Below the pieces are notes generated by a model. It was not told where the DNA came from. It did not search any database and saw nothing but the letters and a program-made list of their open reading frames with translations. Below are positions 1-12,328 of a stretch of DNA of 64,000 nucleotides, piece by piece. Every line of letters begins with the position of its first letter. Position 1 is the stretch's first letter. The stretch spans positions 124,001 through 188,000 of the forward strand of contig KV918775.1 of the NCBI GenBank assembly GCA_002049455.2, written 5' to 3'. The stretch comes from Porphyra umbilicalis (taxonomy: Eukaryota > Rhodophyta > Bangiophyceae > Bangiales > Bangiaceae). The translations under genes were made by a program, and so were the position numbers.

Positions 1-2759
1 TGAACCCGGACGAAGTGTACGGCTTCGCCGCCGACTGAAGAGGAGCCGGATAATCTCGTGGAAGTCTCCGCCCTGCTAGATATAGACACAGTGGAACCTT
101 CTCGTATTGTGAGGGCCCGCTGCGGGTGGCGGGCCTTCCGCCAGAACTTGACCGCCGCGTTGGGTGCGTGGGATCGCCAGAACTCCTCTGTTGTGGACGA
201 AACCGCGTGCAGCGCTGTCCTAGGGCACCACGTGTTCAATGTAGCAGCTGTGTAGCGCTTTTGAGGAGCAAGCTGGTGAAACACAACGGATTTCAATGGC
301 TTTCCGTTTTTTCCGAGCAGCCATGAAGGAGGAATGCTGTGGTCCGCAGGCATGGAAAGGGCGCTTGACAAGGTCTCTATTTCACGCCATCGCTGCATGG
401 CGTACTCAGCAGAGTTTCTGTTGCTGCTCTGTTCCACTTCGCGCTTGGCTTGTTGGTGGAGCTTCTCAAATATGACCTCGCATATTGCAGACCCAAGCTG
501 CGCTAGAGGAAGAGTACGATAGAGCAGCTCCAACACGCGATGAACAGATGGTCGCTCCCACTTGCCGTCAAAAGGTAGCAGTAGACGCAGCTGAATCATG
601 AGACCCTTACCAAGCAGCTGAAGGTCAGCAACGGTTGGCCGCTCCCTCATGGCTGACTCTCCGTCAATTGAAATCGTTGGACGATAAAACAGGGCAGCAG
701 CGAACTGTCGCAGGGCTTTGAGAGCACCGAGAGCAGCAACCGCATGCGGAGACGTCGTGTTTGTGTGTACTAGGTACTGCAGAACTGTGGGACTCACCGT
801 GATCAGCACTGCGTAGTCCGACATTGACAACGTCGTTCCACCCATCTTTTCAGGCTCGAACGAAGAAAGGATAGTATGCGTGGGTACATGCTTTGCACTG
901 CGACGCATTTCCTTCGTAAAATTGTCTCGCTGCTGCACAGAGAGTGCATCGTACGCTTCCATTAAGAGATGCGACCCAAGGTTGTAGTAAAGAAGGTGTG
1001 AGGGAGCAACGATGATGTGTTCGTGTATATCAAAGCTGCCGGGACCCCGGGCTTCATGTAACCGCATCAACTGGCTTCCAACTCTGTCTGTCACGCCATT
1101 CAACAGGAGGGCTTCCCTCAAGGAGTCTGCTGACTGATCCACTGAACCTTTCACGGCTGACATGATCGCACGCGTGCGCTCCTGAACTCTGGAATATCTG
1201 GTGTCCTGGACGTCAAATGACTCGGTGCTGCTCACGGCGCGCTCCTTTCTGTGGCTTGTGGTCTTTGGATGGACAATGTCGCAGCTTGTGCAGTGCTCGG
1301 TGCCACTCGGTCCGATAGAGTTCGAGAACTTTGCAGCCATCGGGGAATCGAACACCGCAAGGGACAAGTACGCTCGAACCACGACTTCTTCTTGCTTGAA
1401 GGCGTCGTAGACAACCAAGCCATTCTTACTCAGTTTTATGATGTCGTCGACGATGCGAGCAATCAATATTTCTGGGCAAGCTCCCGGTGGCAAATAGAAG
1501 AGAGGCCGAATGGAAAACGAACGATCAGCAAGGGCCAGGGACGTGTACGCTCCGTAGTATCCCTCCAAGCTCCCACGTCTCCGCTTGTAGACACTGAACT
1601 CGTCACCGTATAGTGACACGAAGATAGTGTACGGGTCCTTTCCGGCGAGGTTATCGTCGGCGAGCGGAGCCTCTTCAGCTAGCTAAATGGGAATTAGAGC
1701 AGTCAGAGCCGTCCATGAGTCTTTCTCGCGCCCGGGTGCGCTCCAGACGTTGATAACAAAAACTTCACCGGCTCTACTCATCCTCAGCGTGACTGTGCGC
1801 TGGCTTGAGACGCATGAATTCCAGGGCTCCGGAAGAAGGAGGCCTGGAAGGACCTCAAAACACGTGAGCAAGTCACCAACTCGAAGTGCGTGGGAATGGG
1901 CATACGTTGCCGGTGAGATCGTGACTTCTCCATCAGTAGCTATTGCGGTGCTCTTCAACTTGGCCTTAAACTTGGTCTTGCTATCCAAGAAGATCTCTGC
2001 GATGCATCCAAGGCCGTACCGGTATCGGTTGAACACGAAAGCATTCTTGAAGTTGTAGCGAGCGGGGTCTCTGGCAGCCACTGTTTGGAAGAACTCTGCG
2101 GGACGCTCAACTGTTCCAATGCGCGCGTCACCGTCACTGTGAAACAGAGATGCCGTCACAGGATCCCCAAAGTCCCTCTTGATGTGTTCAGAGAACGTAA
2201 GGTATGACACAGATACATCAGGTAGCTTTCTCAGGGCTTTTCCCTTTCCAGAAGGAAGCTGGCGCGTCGTTCTCTCTTTTCGCACCGGAGCAGCAGACTT
2301 CAGCATGTGATTGCGAAGCTGCTGTAGTCGCCACCGCGACGGCCACTTTTCCTCAGGGTCGAACGAGTTCTCGGCCTCTCGCATAATGTCATACTGTCTG
2401 AGAGTAACACGGGCGCGCCCGAAGAGGTAGGTGAAGCACACGAACTCACGACGAGACGCAAACTCCCCGGCTAAGACTTCCTCTTCACTGGAAAAGTCCG
2501 TATCTTCGGACGGAATCCCATCATCATCAGACTCTGACGCCATGGAGGGGTCTTCTTCACCATGAATAGCATCCGCTGGGAGCGGACTGCTCCATGCAGA
2601 GTGCTGAATCTGCCCCGCACTGCTACTTCCAGGGTTTGCCTTATCAGCAGTGTTTGCAACTGGGGCGTTCGCGGCAAGTTGCGACTCCATGTGCCGGAGG
2701 TTCTCGTCTGCAAAGTTAAAGAAGGCAGATCCACGAGGACCTCGCCTGCGACGCTTCAT
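1..2759 (-). pseudogene. CACTA/EnSpm (tnp2-like) transposase, one in-frame stop, runs off left edge
   Basis: Reading the minus strand from the ATG at 2759, one frame stays open for 358 codons, meets TAG at 1683-1685, then stays open in the same frame for about 560 more codons to base 1. The N-terminal part is basic (MKRRRRGPRG) followed by an acidic Ser/Asp/Glu stretch. After the stop come LYGDEFSVY, a VVYDAFKQEE block and a CTSC pair near 1270-1300. This order (aspartate-containing block, 'YDA.K' block, then CxxC) is what I know from the catalytic region of tnp2-type CACTA transposases, so the family call rests on pattern recognition. Codon use is less GC-rich than in the host genes, as expected for a transposon. 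The single TAG could be a recent nonsense mutation, a sequencing error or a recoding site. No terminal repeats were identified. KDZ or another DDE superfamily is the main alternative. Confidence 0.55.
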
Positions 2760-4313
2760 AGCGCTCGGTTTAACCACAGCCAATGCCTCTATCAAGCAAC
2801 GAAACTCACATACATATAAAAGCAAGTGACGGCCTGGCGCGGACAACACAGGGTCGTAGGGCAGGAGGTCCCACGCTAGAGGACTGCAGGGATGACACTG
2901 CCTCTTGCGAATACGACGAGTGCCCCGCACCCAGAACGGTCACGTTACACAACCGTTGGAGATGCGACAGCACGAACAGCAGAGCTCAAGGCGAATGGCG
3001 TGCCCGGGACGCGGGCTCCTCGCACCGCAAACCGCAACTGGACGATACCAACGGAGTAGATCAGGCACAGGGTCGCTGCAGTCACCTGCAGGAGCACGGA
3101 GTAGTACGGCACAGCACAGTGGGTGGCGTCTGAGACTGGAGCGGTACATCACAAAGAGAGCTACGAGGAGCCCGAGCTCGTGAGATACATTCTCGGGTGG
3201 AGCAAAGACCTGAGATCGTTGTGAGGTGAAGCGCAGGCCCTTCTGCCAGTTGATCCAGGCGACAGTATTTCACCCTGTCCTCCGATTGATCTCGCGGACT
3301 ATCCGTCATCCAGTCTCCGTCCGATTCACAGCTCAATCCTCTCTACCATCCTCAGGAAAAGGACTGGTGGTCGTCGGGATCAGTTTGCAGGATGTCCTGG
3401 CGAAAAATCCCCGGTCGGTTCCTCTCTCAGTTATGGGATGACCCCAGGATCAACGGTGGGAGATGTTCACGTCATTTCCTCCTCTGATCCTGGGATCGTC
3501 ACACGCTTTTCTCAAAAACGCGTCTGACAAACCCTCAGAATCGATCTCGCTCAGTGAGAAAAACTATCCTCGATCATATCCCTTGACAGTTCCTAATCCG
3601 TGGCGAGGATTAAATAAGGACGAGCACACAACTCGCTGTGTACTTGCATGAACGACCATAACCGTGAGACGCCCATCTACAACCATTTGAGATTTTAGAG
3701 GGACGAAAATCCGGGGTCTTGAGTCAGATAATTCATTACAACCCAAATTCAACATCTCGTTGTGCCCAGAACAATCGAATAGCCTTCTTGCTCTACTTCC
3801 GTTTCCTCCCAGACGACACCCCAGCGCAGTGCTGCTGACATCATTGCCGCAAACAAAGTGTTGTTGACCGGAGTTTGAGAGTCTCAAGCCCTTTCGGGGC
3901 ACGAGCACAACGCTTTCCAAAGCAAAAAAATGCAGTCCAGCACTATGCTTTTCCTTCACGGAGGTCTTCCAAGCTCTTGCGGAAAAATCTCCCGAGTCTT
4001 GGAGCCCTGTGGTGCAAGAGTGACCAATCAAGCGCGGCTCAGGTGTAATACAGGTCAGTGATCAATGCCGAGAGACTCCCATCATGGGAGTCTACCATGA
4101 TGATCATGGAATGATACCGCAAGAATCTGCAAGACACGACCCTACCAGACTGTTGCGGTGCTCATACAGGCGCTTCTGGTCGTATTCAACCACGCGCGAG
4201 AAGGCCATAGTGAAGCGCGTCGAGCTCTCTCATCAAACACCGCTGGCAGCATGACCAGAGTCCCCTGAAAGACACGTGCACGGGTTAAAGAATAGAGCGA
4301 AAGTGCCATCACA
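2760..4313. other. Non-coding stretch upstream of the tnp2-like gene
   Basis: No convincing gene. Base composition is moderate compared with the GC-rich block to the right. A 10-bp inverted repeat, CCCAGGATCA at 3443-3452 and TGATCCTGGG at 3485-3494, lies 32 bp apart. These may be subterminal motifs of the transposon, but no repeat array is clear. The short minus-strand frame at 3564-4031 (155 codons) has no recognisable domain. Confidence 0.4.
4074..4092. repeat. Perfect 9-bp palindrome
   Basis: GACTCCCAT and ATGGGAGTC flank a single C. It could mark a transposon edge or a protein-binding site; nothing else supports a role. Confidence 0.5.
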
Positions 4314-4828
4314 ATGTCGTTTGGCGGGTTGTTCAACCTTGCCCGGCAAGGTATCAGCAAACCAAGTGGACAGGCTGGTGACCACAGTTTCAGCAGCACG
4401 GCGCTGTCACTGATGTGCCCGTGGCAGCACCAATTTTCTTTCGACGGAGCGGGGCACGCGCGGTCACCTGGCCGCCCCCCACACCGCGTCCACCGTGCCG
4501 CATCGCGTGCCCTACCCCGCGCGGGCGCCGCGGGTCCAACCCCCCACCCCCCCTCCCCCGGCGTGGCCGCCGGCGCGCGCCTACTGAACCGCCACACGGG
4601 ACGGGCGGCCACTTGCGCGGCGGCGGCGCGCCACGCACGGAGGGCGCCATCCAAAACCCACCGTGGCGGCGGCGTCGAGCGGGACGGCAGCCGACGGCAG
4701 GCGGCGCTGCCGCGGCCGCTGCTGCCGCCCAACACGGTTATGGGGTCGGGGGAATGGTCGGAGAAGCCGTCTCCAGCCTGGACAGACCGCAGGGGCGCCG
4801 TATCCAAGCAAGAAGAGGAGGTGTCTAG

Positions 4829-6160
4829 CTACGCGCCGCGCGGGCTGCACCACCCACCCACACATCCCCCCCCCTCGTCACCCGTGCAGCTGACACCTCG
4901 CCCCTTCTCCCCCCCACCGCCGCTCCTTCCACCCCACCTCCGCCTTTGCCGCGCGCGCCTGACGCCGGCAGCACGGTGGCGAGGCGTGCCGCCACGTCCG
5001 CCTCGGCCGCCCCGTGCTCGTTGCAGAAAGTGCCCCGCCCACGTGTCGGCTTCCAGCGTCACCGCCGCGCCCGCCGCGGCCAGCAGGTCACGCAGCCGCG
5101 CCGCCGTGCGAAACGGGGCGAGCACGTCGAGGCGCCCGCGGCGCACAATAACTCGACCGCCCGCCGCCGCTGCGGCTGCCACCACCCACGCCGGGCGGGG
5201 CGTCCGCCCCCCCGACACGATAACCGCCCCCGGCTCGCCCGCACGCCCCGGCAGCGTTTCGTCAGCGGCCGCAGCGGCGCCGAGGCTGTACCCAAAGAGC
5301 ACGATGCGGGCGCGAGGCACCCGTCCGCCGCATCGCCGCGGTGATGACCGCGTCGACGCAGTCGGCGGTGGTGGGTCAGGTCTACCCCCGCCCCCAGCGT
5401 CGGCGTCTGCCTTCGGGGCACCCGCCCGACGGTGACGGAGCCAATGGGGAACTACCTCTGCGGGTTGCCCCCGCCGTCAGTCCCCGCCAACGGCTCAACC
5501 ACCGACGTGTAGGCGGGCGTCGACGCGGCCACGTCGGCGCGTAGCGCGGCAACGGCTGTTGGGGCGGCTCCCTCCAAGCCCGTGGAGCGTCACCACCGCC
5601 GCCGGCCGCGCCGCACCTGCGTCGGGGCGGTTCAAGGTGCCGCCGACGCCGCCCCCGCCATCGTCTGTGCCACACTCGTCGAGGTTTGTCAGGTCTGTGT
5701 AGGTGGCGGAGAGCGCCGCGAGGATAGAGACGAGCGTTTGGCTCCCCCGCGCCGCGGACGCGCCGTGGGCGCGCCGGCAGTCGTCGGTGGCGCACGCGCG
5801 CTCGAGCCCCCGTCGGGCGGCTTGCCGCCCGGCCGCGATCGCCCGTGGACCTGCTGCCGCCACGCGCGCACCGAGAAGGCGGTGCCAATGACGTCGGCCA
5901 GACACCCCCCACCGACGTGGACGACCCGCCGAGTCTGTGCTCGACACCTCCCTCTCTTTCTCGTTCCACCGCTGCGCGCCCTTTTTGCTCTTCCCACTGA
6001 TCCTGGATGCCGAGCCCCTCGCGTTTCCGCCGCCGCTCACCATGACCGGCCCGGATGGTTCGCCCGCCCCCCTCCTGGTCCGGCCGCCTCCGCCACTCTC
6101 CTCTCTTTGGATGGCACGGATGAGCTCGCGGCACCGGCCGGGCGAGATGGATGGGGCCAT
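4829..6160 (-). pseudogene. Broken alpha/beta-hydrolase (serine esterase/thioesterase type)
   Basis: Pieces of one hydrolase are spread over several minus-strand frames in the expected order. Near 5580 there is VVTLHGLGG, the oxyanion-hole 'HGLG' strand. Then a segment ends in VVEPLAG (about 5480), DAVITAAMRRTG lies near 5340, and IVLFGYSLGAA at about 5280-5310 is a GxSxG nucleophile elbow. DTWAGHF near 5040 is a plausible catalytic-His region, continuing one base out of frame as CNEHGAAEADVAARL. In acyl-protein thioesterase-like proteins these blocks make one protein of about 220-280 residues. At least three frame changes are needed to connect them, and no intron signals explain these, so this is a decayed gene or a badly resolved sequence. 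The N-terminal extension from the ATG at 6160 looks random. Family certainty is moderate; substrate is unknown. Confidence 0.45.
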
Positions 6161-6195
6161 TGAAGCATCGATCAAGGGAAGGGGAGAATACTTAG

Positions 6196-7457
6196 TTGTC
6201 GGGTTTAGTGAGCGTGCGAGCCAAGCAGGTGGCTGCCGCCGACCCGCGGCGAGACTACCGGCCGACGACCGGGAGCCAACGGGGCAGCGGCCAACCGCCC
6301 GGGCAACCGGATGTCCGGCAGCGGGCCATCACCGTCGAGGCCCCGGCCACGGCCACGGTGAATGTCCTCGCTGCTGCCGTCGAGCCGGGCATTCCCACGC
6401 ATCCCTCGGCCGTCACTGCCGCTGCGATGGCCCCTCATGGGAGCACCGACAGCAGTCGGCGGAGACGGACACCGACGCGTCAATTGCCGCTGTCGGCGAC
6501 GCCGTCCCCACTCGATGACCCGACCAAACGACAACGTGTCGGTGGCTCTGGAGCCGGCTGCTCAATACTGATACCGCCGCCCCGCCGCCAGTCGGCGTCG
6601 CCGCCGTGCAACCCCCCGCCAACGTAACCACAGCGCCGGCAGGCACCACCGCTATCGTCCGCCGCTGCGCATGGATTGGCATTGGGGCGGCCGCCGCCGG
6701 CCAGCAATGACGGCGGTGCGTCTTCGCTTCCACAGTCGCCCGCGTAGACGCGTGTGGGCGTCTCTGTGGCCGGCACCGACGCGTTGCCGTCGGCGCAGAC
6801 ACTGCCCGTCGATCCTATATAGTGTCTCCCGCCGTCGTCTGCGTTCGCCGACGCCCCCCACAGGGGCGGCAGTGACGACGGGTACCGACGGTACCGGGGG
6901 AGGTGGTGGCGCCACTCAGTCGCCGCCACCGTCCATGCCGCCGTCGGCCAAGTGCCGTCGGGTCGATGCCACCCCGCGCTGCCCGTCCCTTCCGCCAGCC
7001 CCGCCTTCGGCAGCGTCGTCCGCGGCGGGCGGCGGCAGCGGCTGCTGCCGCCCTCGGTCGCCGCCCCCCCCCGAACAGCGGCACGTGCCCAGTGGTGACG
7101 GCGGCGGCCACCGCCGTCGCCACTGGCCGCCGGGGCGGCGCGCCGCCCAGTCCCGTCACGCCGCCGGCCAAGCGGGCGTGGTCCGAGGAGTCACCCCGCC
7201 CGCGCTTTCTTGACTACGGGAACATGCGCCGGGGCTGTCCGCATATTTCTGTGAAGTTGCTAGAGGTGGCGACGTCTTCATCGCCCGTACGGTCGGCGGA
7301 AGCAGATTCGTGGTTAAAAAGGTGCGTGAGGGCAGGTGCGGCGTTTACGGGGTCGTGGGGGCAGGTGGACGCGGCCACGAACGGCCACGATGTCGCAATT
7401 CCGCGGTATTTGGCCAGAATCGGGCTCTGCGGGCCCTGTGGGAGACGTCGGTTTTGA
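6196..7457 (+). other. Degenerate coding-like GC-rich region, function unknown
   Basis: Protein-like stretches appear on the plus strand in changing frames: VEAPATATVNVLAAAVEPG near 6330, PTKRQRVGG (a possible nuclear-localisation motif) near 6520, and SPVTPPAKRAWSEESPRPR near 7160, running to a stop at 7457. None gives a complete frame or a known domain, and the region is rich in Ala, Pro and Gly codons that mimic coding sequence. It may be a frame-broken gene for a disordered nuclear protein, or chance. I do not assign a product. Confidence 0.2.
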
Positions 7458-8587
7458 TTTTTCAAACAGGGGGTCGTGTCGGCGCTGAATGCGCTGCGGC
7501 CTGCGTGGTCGCGTCCCTTCCCGCAACACCCGCGCGCGGCGGGTGGGGGCGGCGGCCACCACCGCTGGCGGTGTTGCCGCCGCGCCTGCCGCGGACGCGG
7601 CGGTGAGCAGTGGACGACCTTGCGCACGACGCGCGCCCGCACACGGCAGCGAGTGGCGCCCGCGGCCGCGGCGGCCGCGGCCGCGGCGGTGCCGGCGGCG
7701 GCGGCGGCGGCGGCGGCGTGGCGCCCCTGTTATATTCTCGCTCCACCCCGCCGCCCGCCCCCCCGTGCCATCGACGGCTTCTTCCCCCCCCCTCCCCCTC
7801 TGTGGCCCCACATACCCCCCCCTCCCCATCCACCGCGTCGCCGCCGCGCACGTTCGCATCGCGCAGCTCGGCCTCGAGTCTGCGTTGCGGCAAGCGACAA
7901 CTGATCAGCCAGCGTCGGCCGGTGGCTACTCGGATGGTGGCGGCCGTGCCTCGGTGGCAGCCGCCGCCCGCCACGGCGGTGGCGGCCGCTGCTGACCCTC
8001 CGGTGGGTGCGGCAGGAGCCCCTCGCGGCGATCACCTACCCCCCCTCGGACGAAGACAAAGCGCTGGTCGTCGAGGAGCGTGCGGGCGGCCGCTACCCAC
8101 CAGTGGGCGGGTACCCCCCCGACGGCAGCAGCTGCCGCTCGTGCGGGCCGCGGTGGACGCCGCGGCGGCGGTGGGCGGAGCGCCGCCTACGCCAGCAAGC
8201 GGTGGTCACGTCGGCGACCGCCACCACCGCCGCCATAGCCGCCTCCTCGTCTCCTTTTTTCTGATCTCCCGCTCGTACGTGCGCTCCCAAGCGGCGCCGG
8301 TCGTGCAGGTGACGCTCACCCGGGAGGCGGTGCTCGACTTGCCTATGTATCTTTCGTCGTGTGAAAACAGTTCTGTCGTTTTACAAGTCCAGGGTGTTTT
8401 CGCGAACGCGCTTTCAGTATTTATTGGAATCAGTCGAACCATTCCATGCGGGATGCCTGCGACAGTATTGCTGTCCCCATCATCGACTCGGGCGTCTCGC
8501 TCGCGCTCGACCGCACCCAGTGCGCACCAGCCGTAGCTACTTTTTTGCCCCAGTGACATTGACGAAGCGCCGCTCTTGTGCATCATC
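7458..8587. other. Region upstream of PSMA3
   Basis: GC-rich simple sequence (GCGGCG and C runs) to about 8290, then more balanced sequence up to the PSMA3 start. Open frames on both strands are compositional artefacts as far as I can tell. The 5' UTR and promoter of PSMA3 should lie in the last few hundred bases. I see no clear TATA box. Confidence 0.35.
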
Positions 8588-10040
8588 ATGACAAGCATCG
8601 GCACTGGTGTACGTTTGTTTTCAAACAGGCTCTCTCCATACCCATGTGGTCCAGCGCATTCGGCCACTCCGAGCGGCTAGCTGTCAGCGAGCGCCTCTAT
8701 ACTCAGGCGATTGACCTTGTGGCTTTCTTGTGGGCTGTTACTCGTACGCTTTGGCTTGAATTTTGGCCTTGGGTACCGTTCGTGTCCTGTTTTTCCTGCT
8801 ATGGTGCGACGATTGCCGATACCTGCTCTGTTGCGCGCCTGGCGGTGCTGGGTGTCTGCGTAGTACGACCTGTCAACGACGACCTACTCGCCCGACGGCC
8901 GGGTCTTCCAGATCGAATATGCACAGAAGGCGATAGAGAACAGCGGGTATGTTGGTGGGCGTGTGGGTGCTGGAGGGCATGCGCTGCCGGCGCCCGTGTG
9001 GCTGGGCCTGGGCGCCAATGGAAGGGAGCGCCACCGATGGTCATGGCTGCCGCGCACCGCGGCGGGCAGGCGCGGCGAGCAGACGCACCGGGGGTCTAGC
9101 GGTGGTGCTGGGCTGACTGGCTAGCGCGGCTTGCTGCGGCGGGTGTGTGGTGGGTGATGGCGGTAGCGGACGGGTGTGTCGGTGGGACGCGGGGGCGACG
9201 TGCGCGAGCGGGGGCGAGGGGGGCTGCGACTGACCGGAATGCGTTCTACTGCTGCTGCGACTGCTGCTGCTGCTGTGGGGGGTCTACCTGGTCTCGCTTG
9301 CTGTGTTTGTGCCCCCGGACTCTGTGGTGCTGCGCACTGCTGCTACTCGCTCCTACGACCACCCTCGCCGCTGCCACAGCACCGCCATCGGCGTGTCGTG
9401 CAAAGATGGGGTGGTGATGGCGGTGGAGAAGGTGGTCGTCTCCAAGATGCTAGTGCCCGGCACGATGCGGCGGGCGCACCTGGTGGACCATCACTCGGGG
9501 GTGGTCATCTCGGGCTTAATTTCCGATGGGCGGCAGCTGGCGACGCGGGCGCGGGACGAGTGCTCGTCGTACAAGTCGGTGTACGACAGCCCCATCCCCG
9601 GTCACGTGCTCGCGGAGCGGCTGGCCAACTTTGCGCACGTGTACACGCTGTACGCGTACGTGCGGCCGTTTGGGTGCGCGGCGCTGCTCGGCGCGCACGA
9701 TGACATCAACGGGTACCAGCTGTACCTGGTGGAGCCGTCGGGCGTGTCGTACCGGTACTTTGGGGCGGCGGTGGGGAAGGGGAAGCAAGCGGCCAAGACG
9801 GCATTGGAGAAGCTCGATTTCAAGACGCTGACCTGCCGTGAGGCGGTCAAGGAGCTGGCCAAGATCATTGTCGACGTGCACGACGAGACCAAGGACAAGC
9901 TGTACGAGTTGGAAATGTGCTGGGTGTGCGAGGAGAGCAAGAACAAGTCGCAGCTGGTGCCCCAAGACCTGGTGGACGAGGCGCGCAAGGCAGCGGAGGC
10001 GGCGCAGGACGACGACTCGGACATGGACGATGACGAGTAG
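8588..10040 (+). CDS. PSMA3: Proteasome subunit alpha type-3 (alpha-7), 3 exons
   Basis: Exons 8588-8608, 8864-8946 and 9380-10040 give 254 residues; human PSMA3 has 255. Exon 1 encodes MTSIGTG. Exon 2 carries the proteasome alpha N-terminal signature ([20 protein letters not shown]) that forms the gate of the 20S ring. Exon 3 starts [12 protein letters not shown] and contains [34 protein letters not shown] and the acidic tail [10 protein letters not shown] typical of alpha-7. Donors are GTACGT and GTATGT, acceptors TAG and CAG; introns are 255 and 433 bp and less GC-rich than the exons. Splicing joins the frame exactly (phase 0 and phase 2). The acidic tail in other eukaryotes is a phosphorylated contact for the 19S cap. 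Its 3' end faces RPL12. POMP, the assembly chaperone for the same particle, lies 13.6 kb downstream. Confidence 0.96.
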
Positions 10041-10731
10041 GGGGTCTGCGTCTGAGCCACCGGCGTTTTCTTTTTGTTGTTGCTCTGCTCGTATGCGCCG
10101 CATGTCTTGATGGGAGGGGGCCAGGCGAGCACGAACGGAGGGAGGTGGTTGGGGAGGACTGCACAGGCAATGAGGTTCGTTGCACGCCCTTCTGCCCGGT
10201 GTGTTTGTGCGTCGGGGACAGTCAGTGTCCACTGGCCACTGGCAGCTGCGTCGCAGGTCGACCCACTGCACTCTGCACAAGCACACCCTCCCAGTCCCAT
10301 TCTGTAATCACGTCGCATTGCAAGCCTGGGCGTTCCTCGTCACATCGCTGCTTGTGCGGCGCATGGCAAGAGCCGGAGAAAAAGAACAAGCGCCTCGGTA
10401 CACACCGTGCACGAGCACCCCAACGCCAACACAGCCAAGACCAGCCCATCCACAGTGTCCACCAGAAAACAACCTCCGCAGGCTGCAGTACAGCCACGCA
10501 CCAACGACCGCCCCACAACCCGCATGTACCAGGATATGACGTTTATCCCCTACAGCCACGCGCACGCGCCGCTCTTGGGGTCCGCACCCCCCACCCGCAC
10601 CAGGCGCAGCACCCCGCCACCCCCACTCGTCGTCCGCAGCCCACACGTGCGCGCACACGCCTCTGACTGCGCGCACGGGCCACCCCCTCCCACCCCCACC
10701 ACACGCCCACGTGCTCGCAGCGCGCCGCCGC
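10041..10731. other. Convergent 3' region between PSMA3 and RPL12
   Basis: Both flanking genes end into this 691-bp interval, so it holds two 3' UTRs. It is GT-rich near PSMA3 and becomes strongly CA/CCA-rich (pyrimidine-biased on the plus strand) toward RPL12. No AATAAA is evident. No gene seen. Confidence 0.6.
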
Positions 10732-11247
10732 CTACTCCTCTGCTGGCGCCTCGTAGTCCTCCACCTCCACCTCCCCCGCGTCAATCGCCTCAATGATGTC
10801 ATGCGGCGCCTGCCCGTCGACGGTGCAGCCGACCGACTGGGCCGTCCCGAGCACCTCCTTGACGGTGCCGGCCATCTTCACCGACATGGACCGCCGCCGG
10901 GTGTTTTTAGCCACCTCGATAATAGCGTCCATGGTCAGGTTGCCATCGTGGGAAATGTTCTTGACCTTTTTCCGGTCCCGCTCCGGCTCCTTGAGCGCCT
11001 TGATGATCATGGACGCGGCCGACGGCACGACCGTCACGGTCGCCTGACGGTTGACGACCGTCAGCTTGCACATGACGCGGAGGCCCTTCCAGTCTTTGGT
11101 GGCCTTGGCCAGCTGGTCGCCAATCTTCTTGGGCGACAGCCCCAGGGGGCCAATCTTGGGCGCCAAGGACGCGACGGCGCCCACCTCCCCGCCCGTCGTG
11201 CGGACAAAGATTTCCGTCACCGCGGTGGGGTCAAACTTGGGAGGCAT
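10732..11247 (-). CDS. RPL12: 60S ribosomal protein L12 (uL11), intronless
   Basis: 171 codons from the ATG at 11247 to TAG at 10732-10734. The frame extends 14 codons upstream, but [10 protein letters not shown] is the conserved eukaryotic start. Features in order: the N-terminal domain with [21 protein letters not shown], which contacts the P-stalk base and 28S rRNA GTPase centre; [12 protein letters not shown]; then the rRNA-binding C-terminal domain with [13 protein letters not shown] and [19 protein letters not shown]. An acidic tail ([13 protein letters not shown]) extends the usual 165-residue protein slightly. The gene is complete with no unusual substitutions visible. It is divergent from the uridine kinase gene across a 1.2-kb interval that carries a MITE. 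Confidence 0.97.
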   Translation of the reverse strand: MPPKFDPTAVTEIFVRTTGGEVGAVASLAPKIGPLGLSPKKIGDQLAKATKDWKGLRVMCKLTVVNRQATVTVVPSAASMIIKALKEPERDRKKVKNISHDGNLTMDAIIEVAKNTRRRSMSVKMAGTVKEVLGTAQSVGCTVDGQAPHDIIEAIDAGEVEVEDYEAPAEE

Positions 11248-11776
11248 GATGACCAAAGGGGGGAGGGGGACGTGGCGCACGCAGGTCAAGAGGTAGCTGC
11301 GTCACGCGCAGCGTCAAAGGGCAGGGATGAGTAGGGGAAGCAGGCTCCCACTGATGGACGAATGCAGCGGACACTGGTCGTCACGACGATGACCAACCTG
11401 GATCGCCCGAGGCCGCGTCGCCGAGCATGGACACGTGGCTTCAACTGATGTAGATTGCACTGGGGTACTAATAGATGGGAAATCTTCACTTGGACCCTTT
11501 CTAAAGAGACAAGTTGTCCTTGCAGGTGTGCTGAAAAGTAGCACCCTCTAAATTTCTAAGAGCATGACTCAAGTAACCGTGCCTCAGTATTAAGTCTATA
11601 GTAGTTGCTGCAAAAACACTACAGTGTCAGTCTTCGACCGACTCTGATTGGGCCTCACTTCTCCGGGTCGTCGCGAACAAGGGCCAGACAACCAACCTGC
11701 GGTCCCCCCACTGGAGAGAGGCGACTCGCTAGCCACTCGGAATGTGCCAGCCCTGCTGGTGGACCGAGAGCTGTGA
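11248..11776. other. RPL12 upstream region up to the MITE
   Basis: Moderate-GC sequence holding the presumed RPL12 promoter. No gene and no clear TATA box on the minus strand. The interval ends in TGA at 11774-11776, the target duplication of the MITE. Confidence 0.5.
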
Positions 11777-12328
11777 GAGCATCTCCACCAATGGAGCCAA
11801 CCGTCCAACCCAACGGCCACGTGTGCACAACGTGTGGTGCTGTCACTGGCTCTCCAAACGCAGAGCCAAAATTAAGCAGATCACGTCTCAAACTTGGGCT
11901 CGTCTCGACGTCTCTGGCGGTGGGCCTCTTTTGTGGCACGCTAGTATTCCCACAGATGCACTACAGAGAATCTCCATGACTGCCAGATCGTCTCGCAACT
12001 GTCTGCAAGCCACGGGTCACGCTTTCCATTGGCTTTCGTGGTTCGAACAGGGAACCAGGGGTTGGCCAAACGACTCGGGGCGTCTCCAAACAGGCCTGTT
12101 TGGAGTGGCGCTGCCGTTCAAGCTCCAAAAGAAGGGCGATCCCGCGAGGCCACCACGAGATGTACTAAGGGATTAGAAAATGTGAACCGGTCTATTTTTG
12201 GGCCGTCACAGCCCCGTCACACCCTAGTTTTGGAGCGGATCCCAGCCACCAGTGCTCCAACCGTCCAAACAGCCAAACGGTGCCACGTTTGGCTCTTTGG
12301 ACGGTTGGAGCCATTGGTGGAGACGCTC
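11777..12328 (+). mobile_element. PIF/Harbinger-like MITE, copy 1 (552 bp)
   Basis: Terminal inverted repeats begin GAGCATCTCCACCAATGG at the left, and the right end is the complement of GAGCGTCTCCACCAATGG. The repeats continue imperfectly for more than 30 bp. The 3-bp sequence TGA flanks both ends (11774-11776 and 12329-12331), a target duplication. A second copy of identical length is at 26973-27524. No transposase is encoded. Three-base duplications and 'GAGCATCTCC' termini are characteristic of PIF/Harbinger MITEs in plants; TTA/TAA is the commoner target, so TGA is slightly atypical. The element ends 130 bp before the uridine kinase start codon. Confidence 0.85.

Noticed and set aside
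6413..8664. Overlapping long frames on both strands in the GCGGCG-rich block
   Set aside because: Stops are rare in such GC-rich DNA. The frames have no domains, no consistent start and overlap each other in all six frames.
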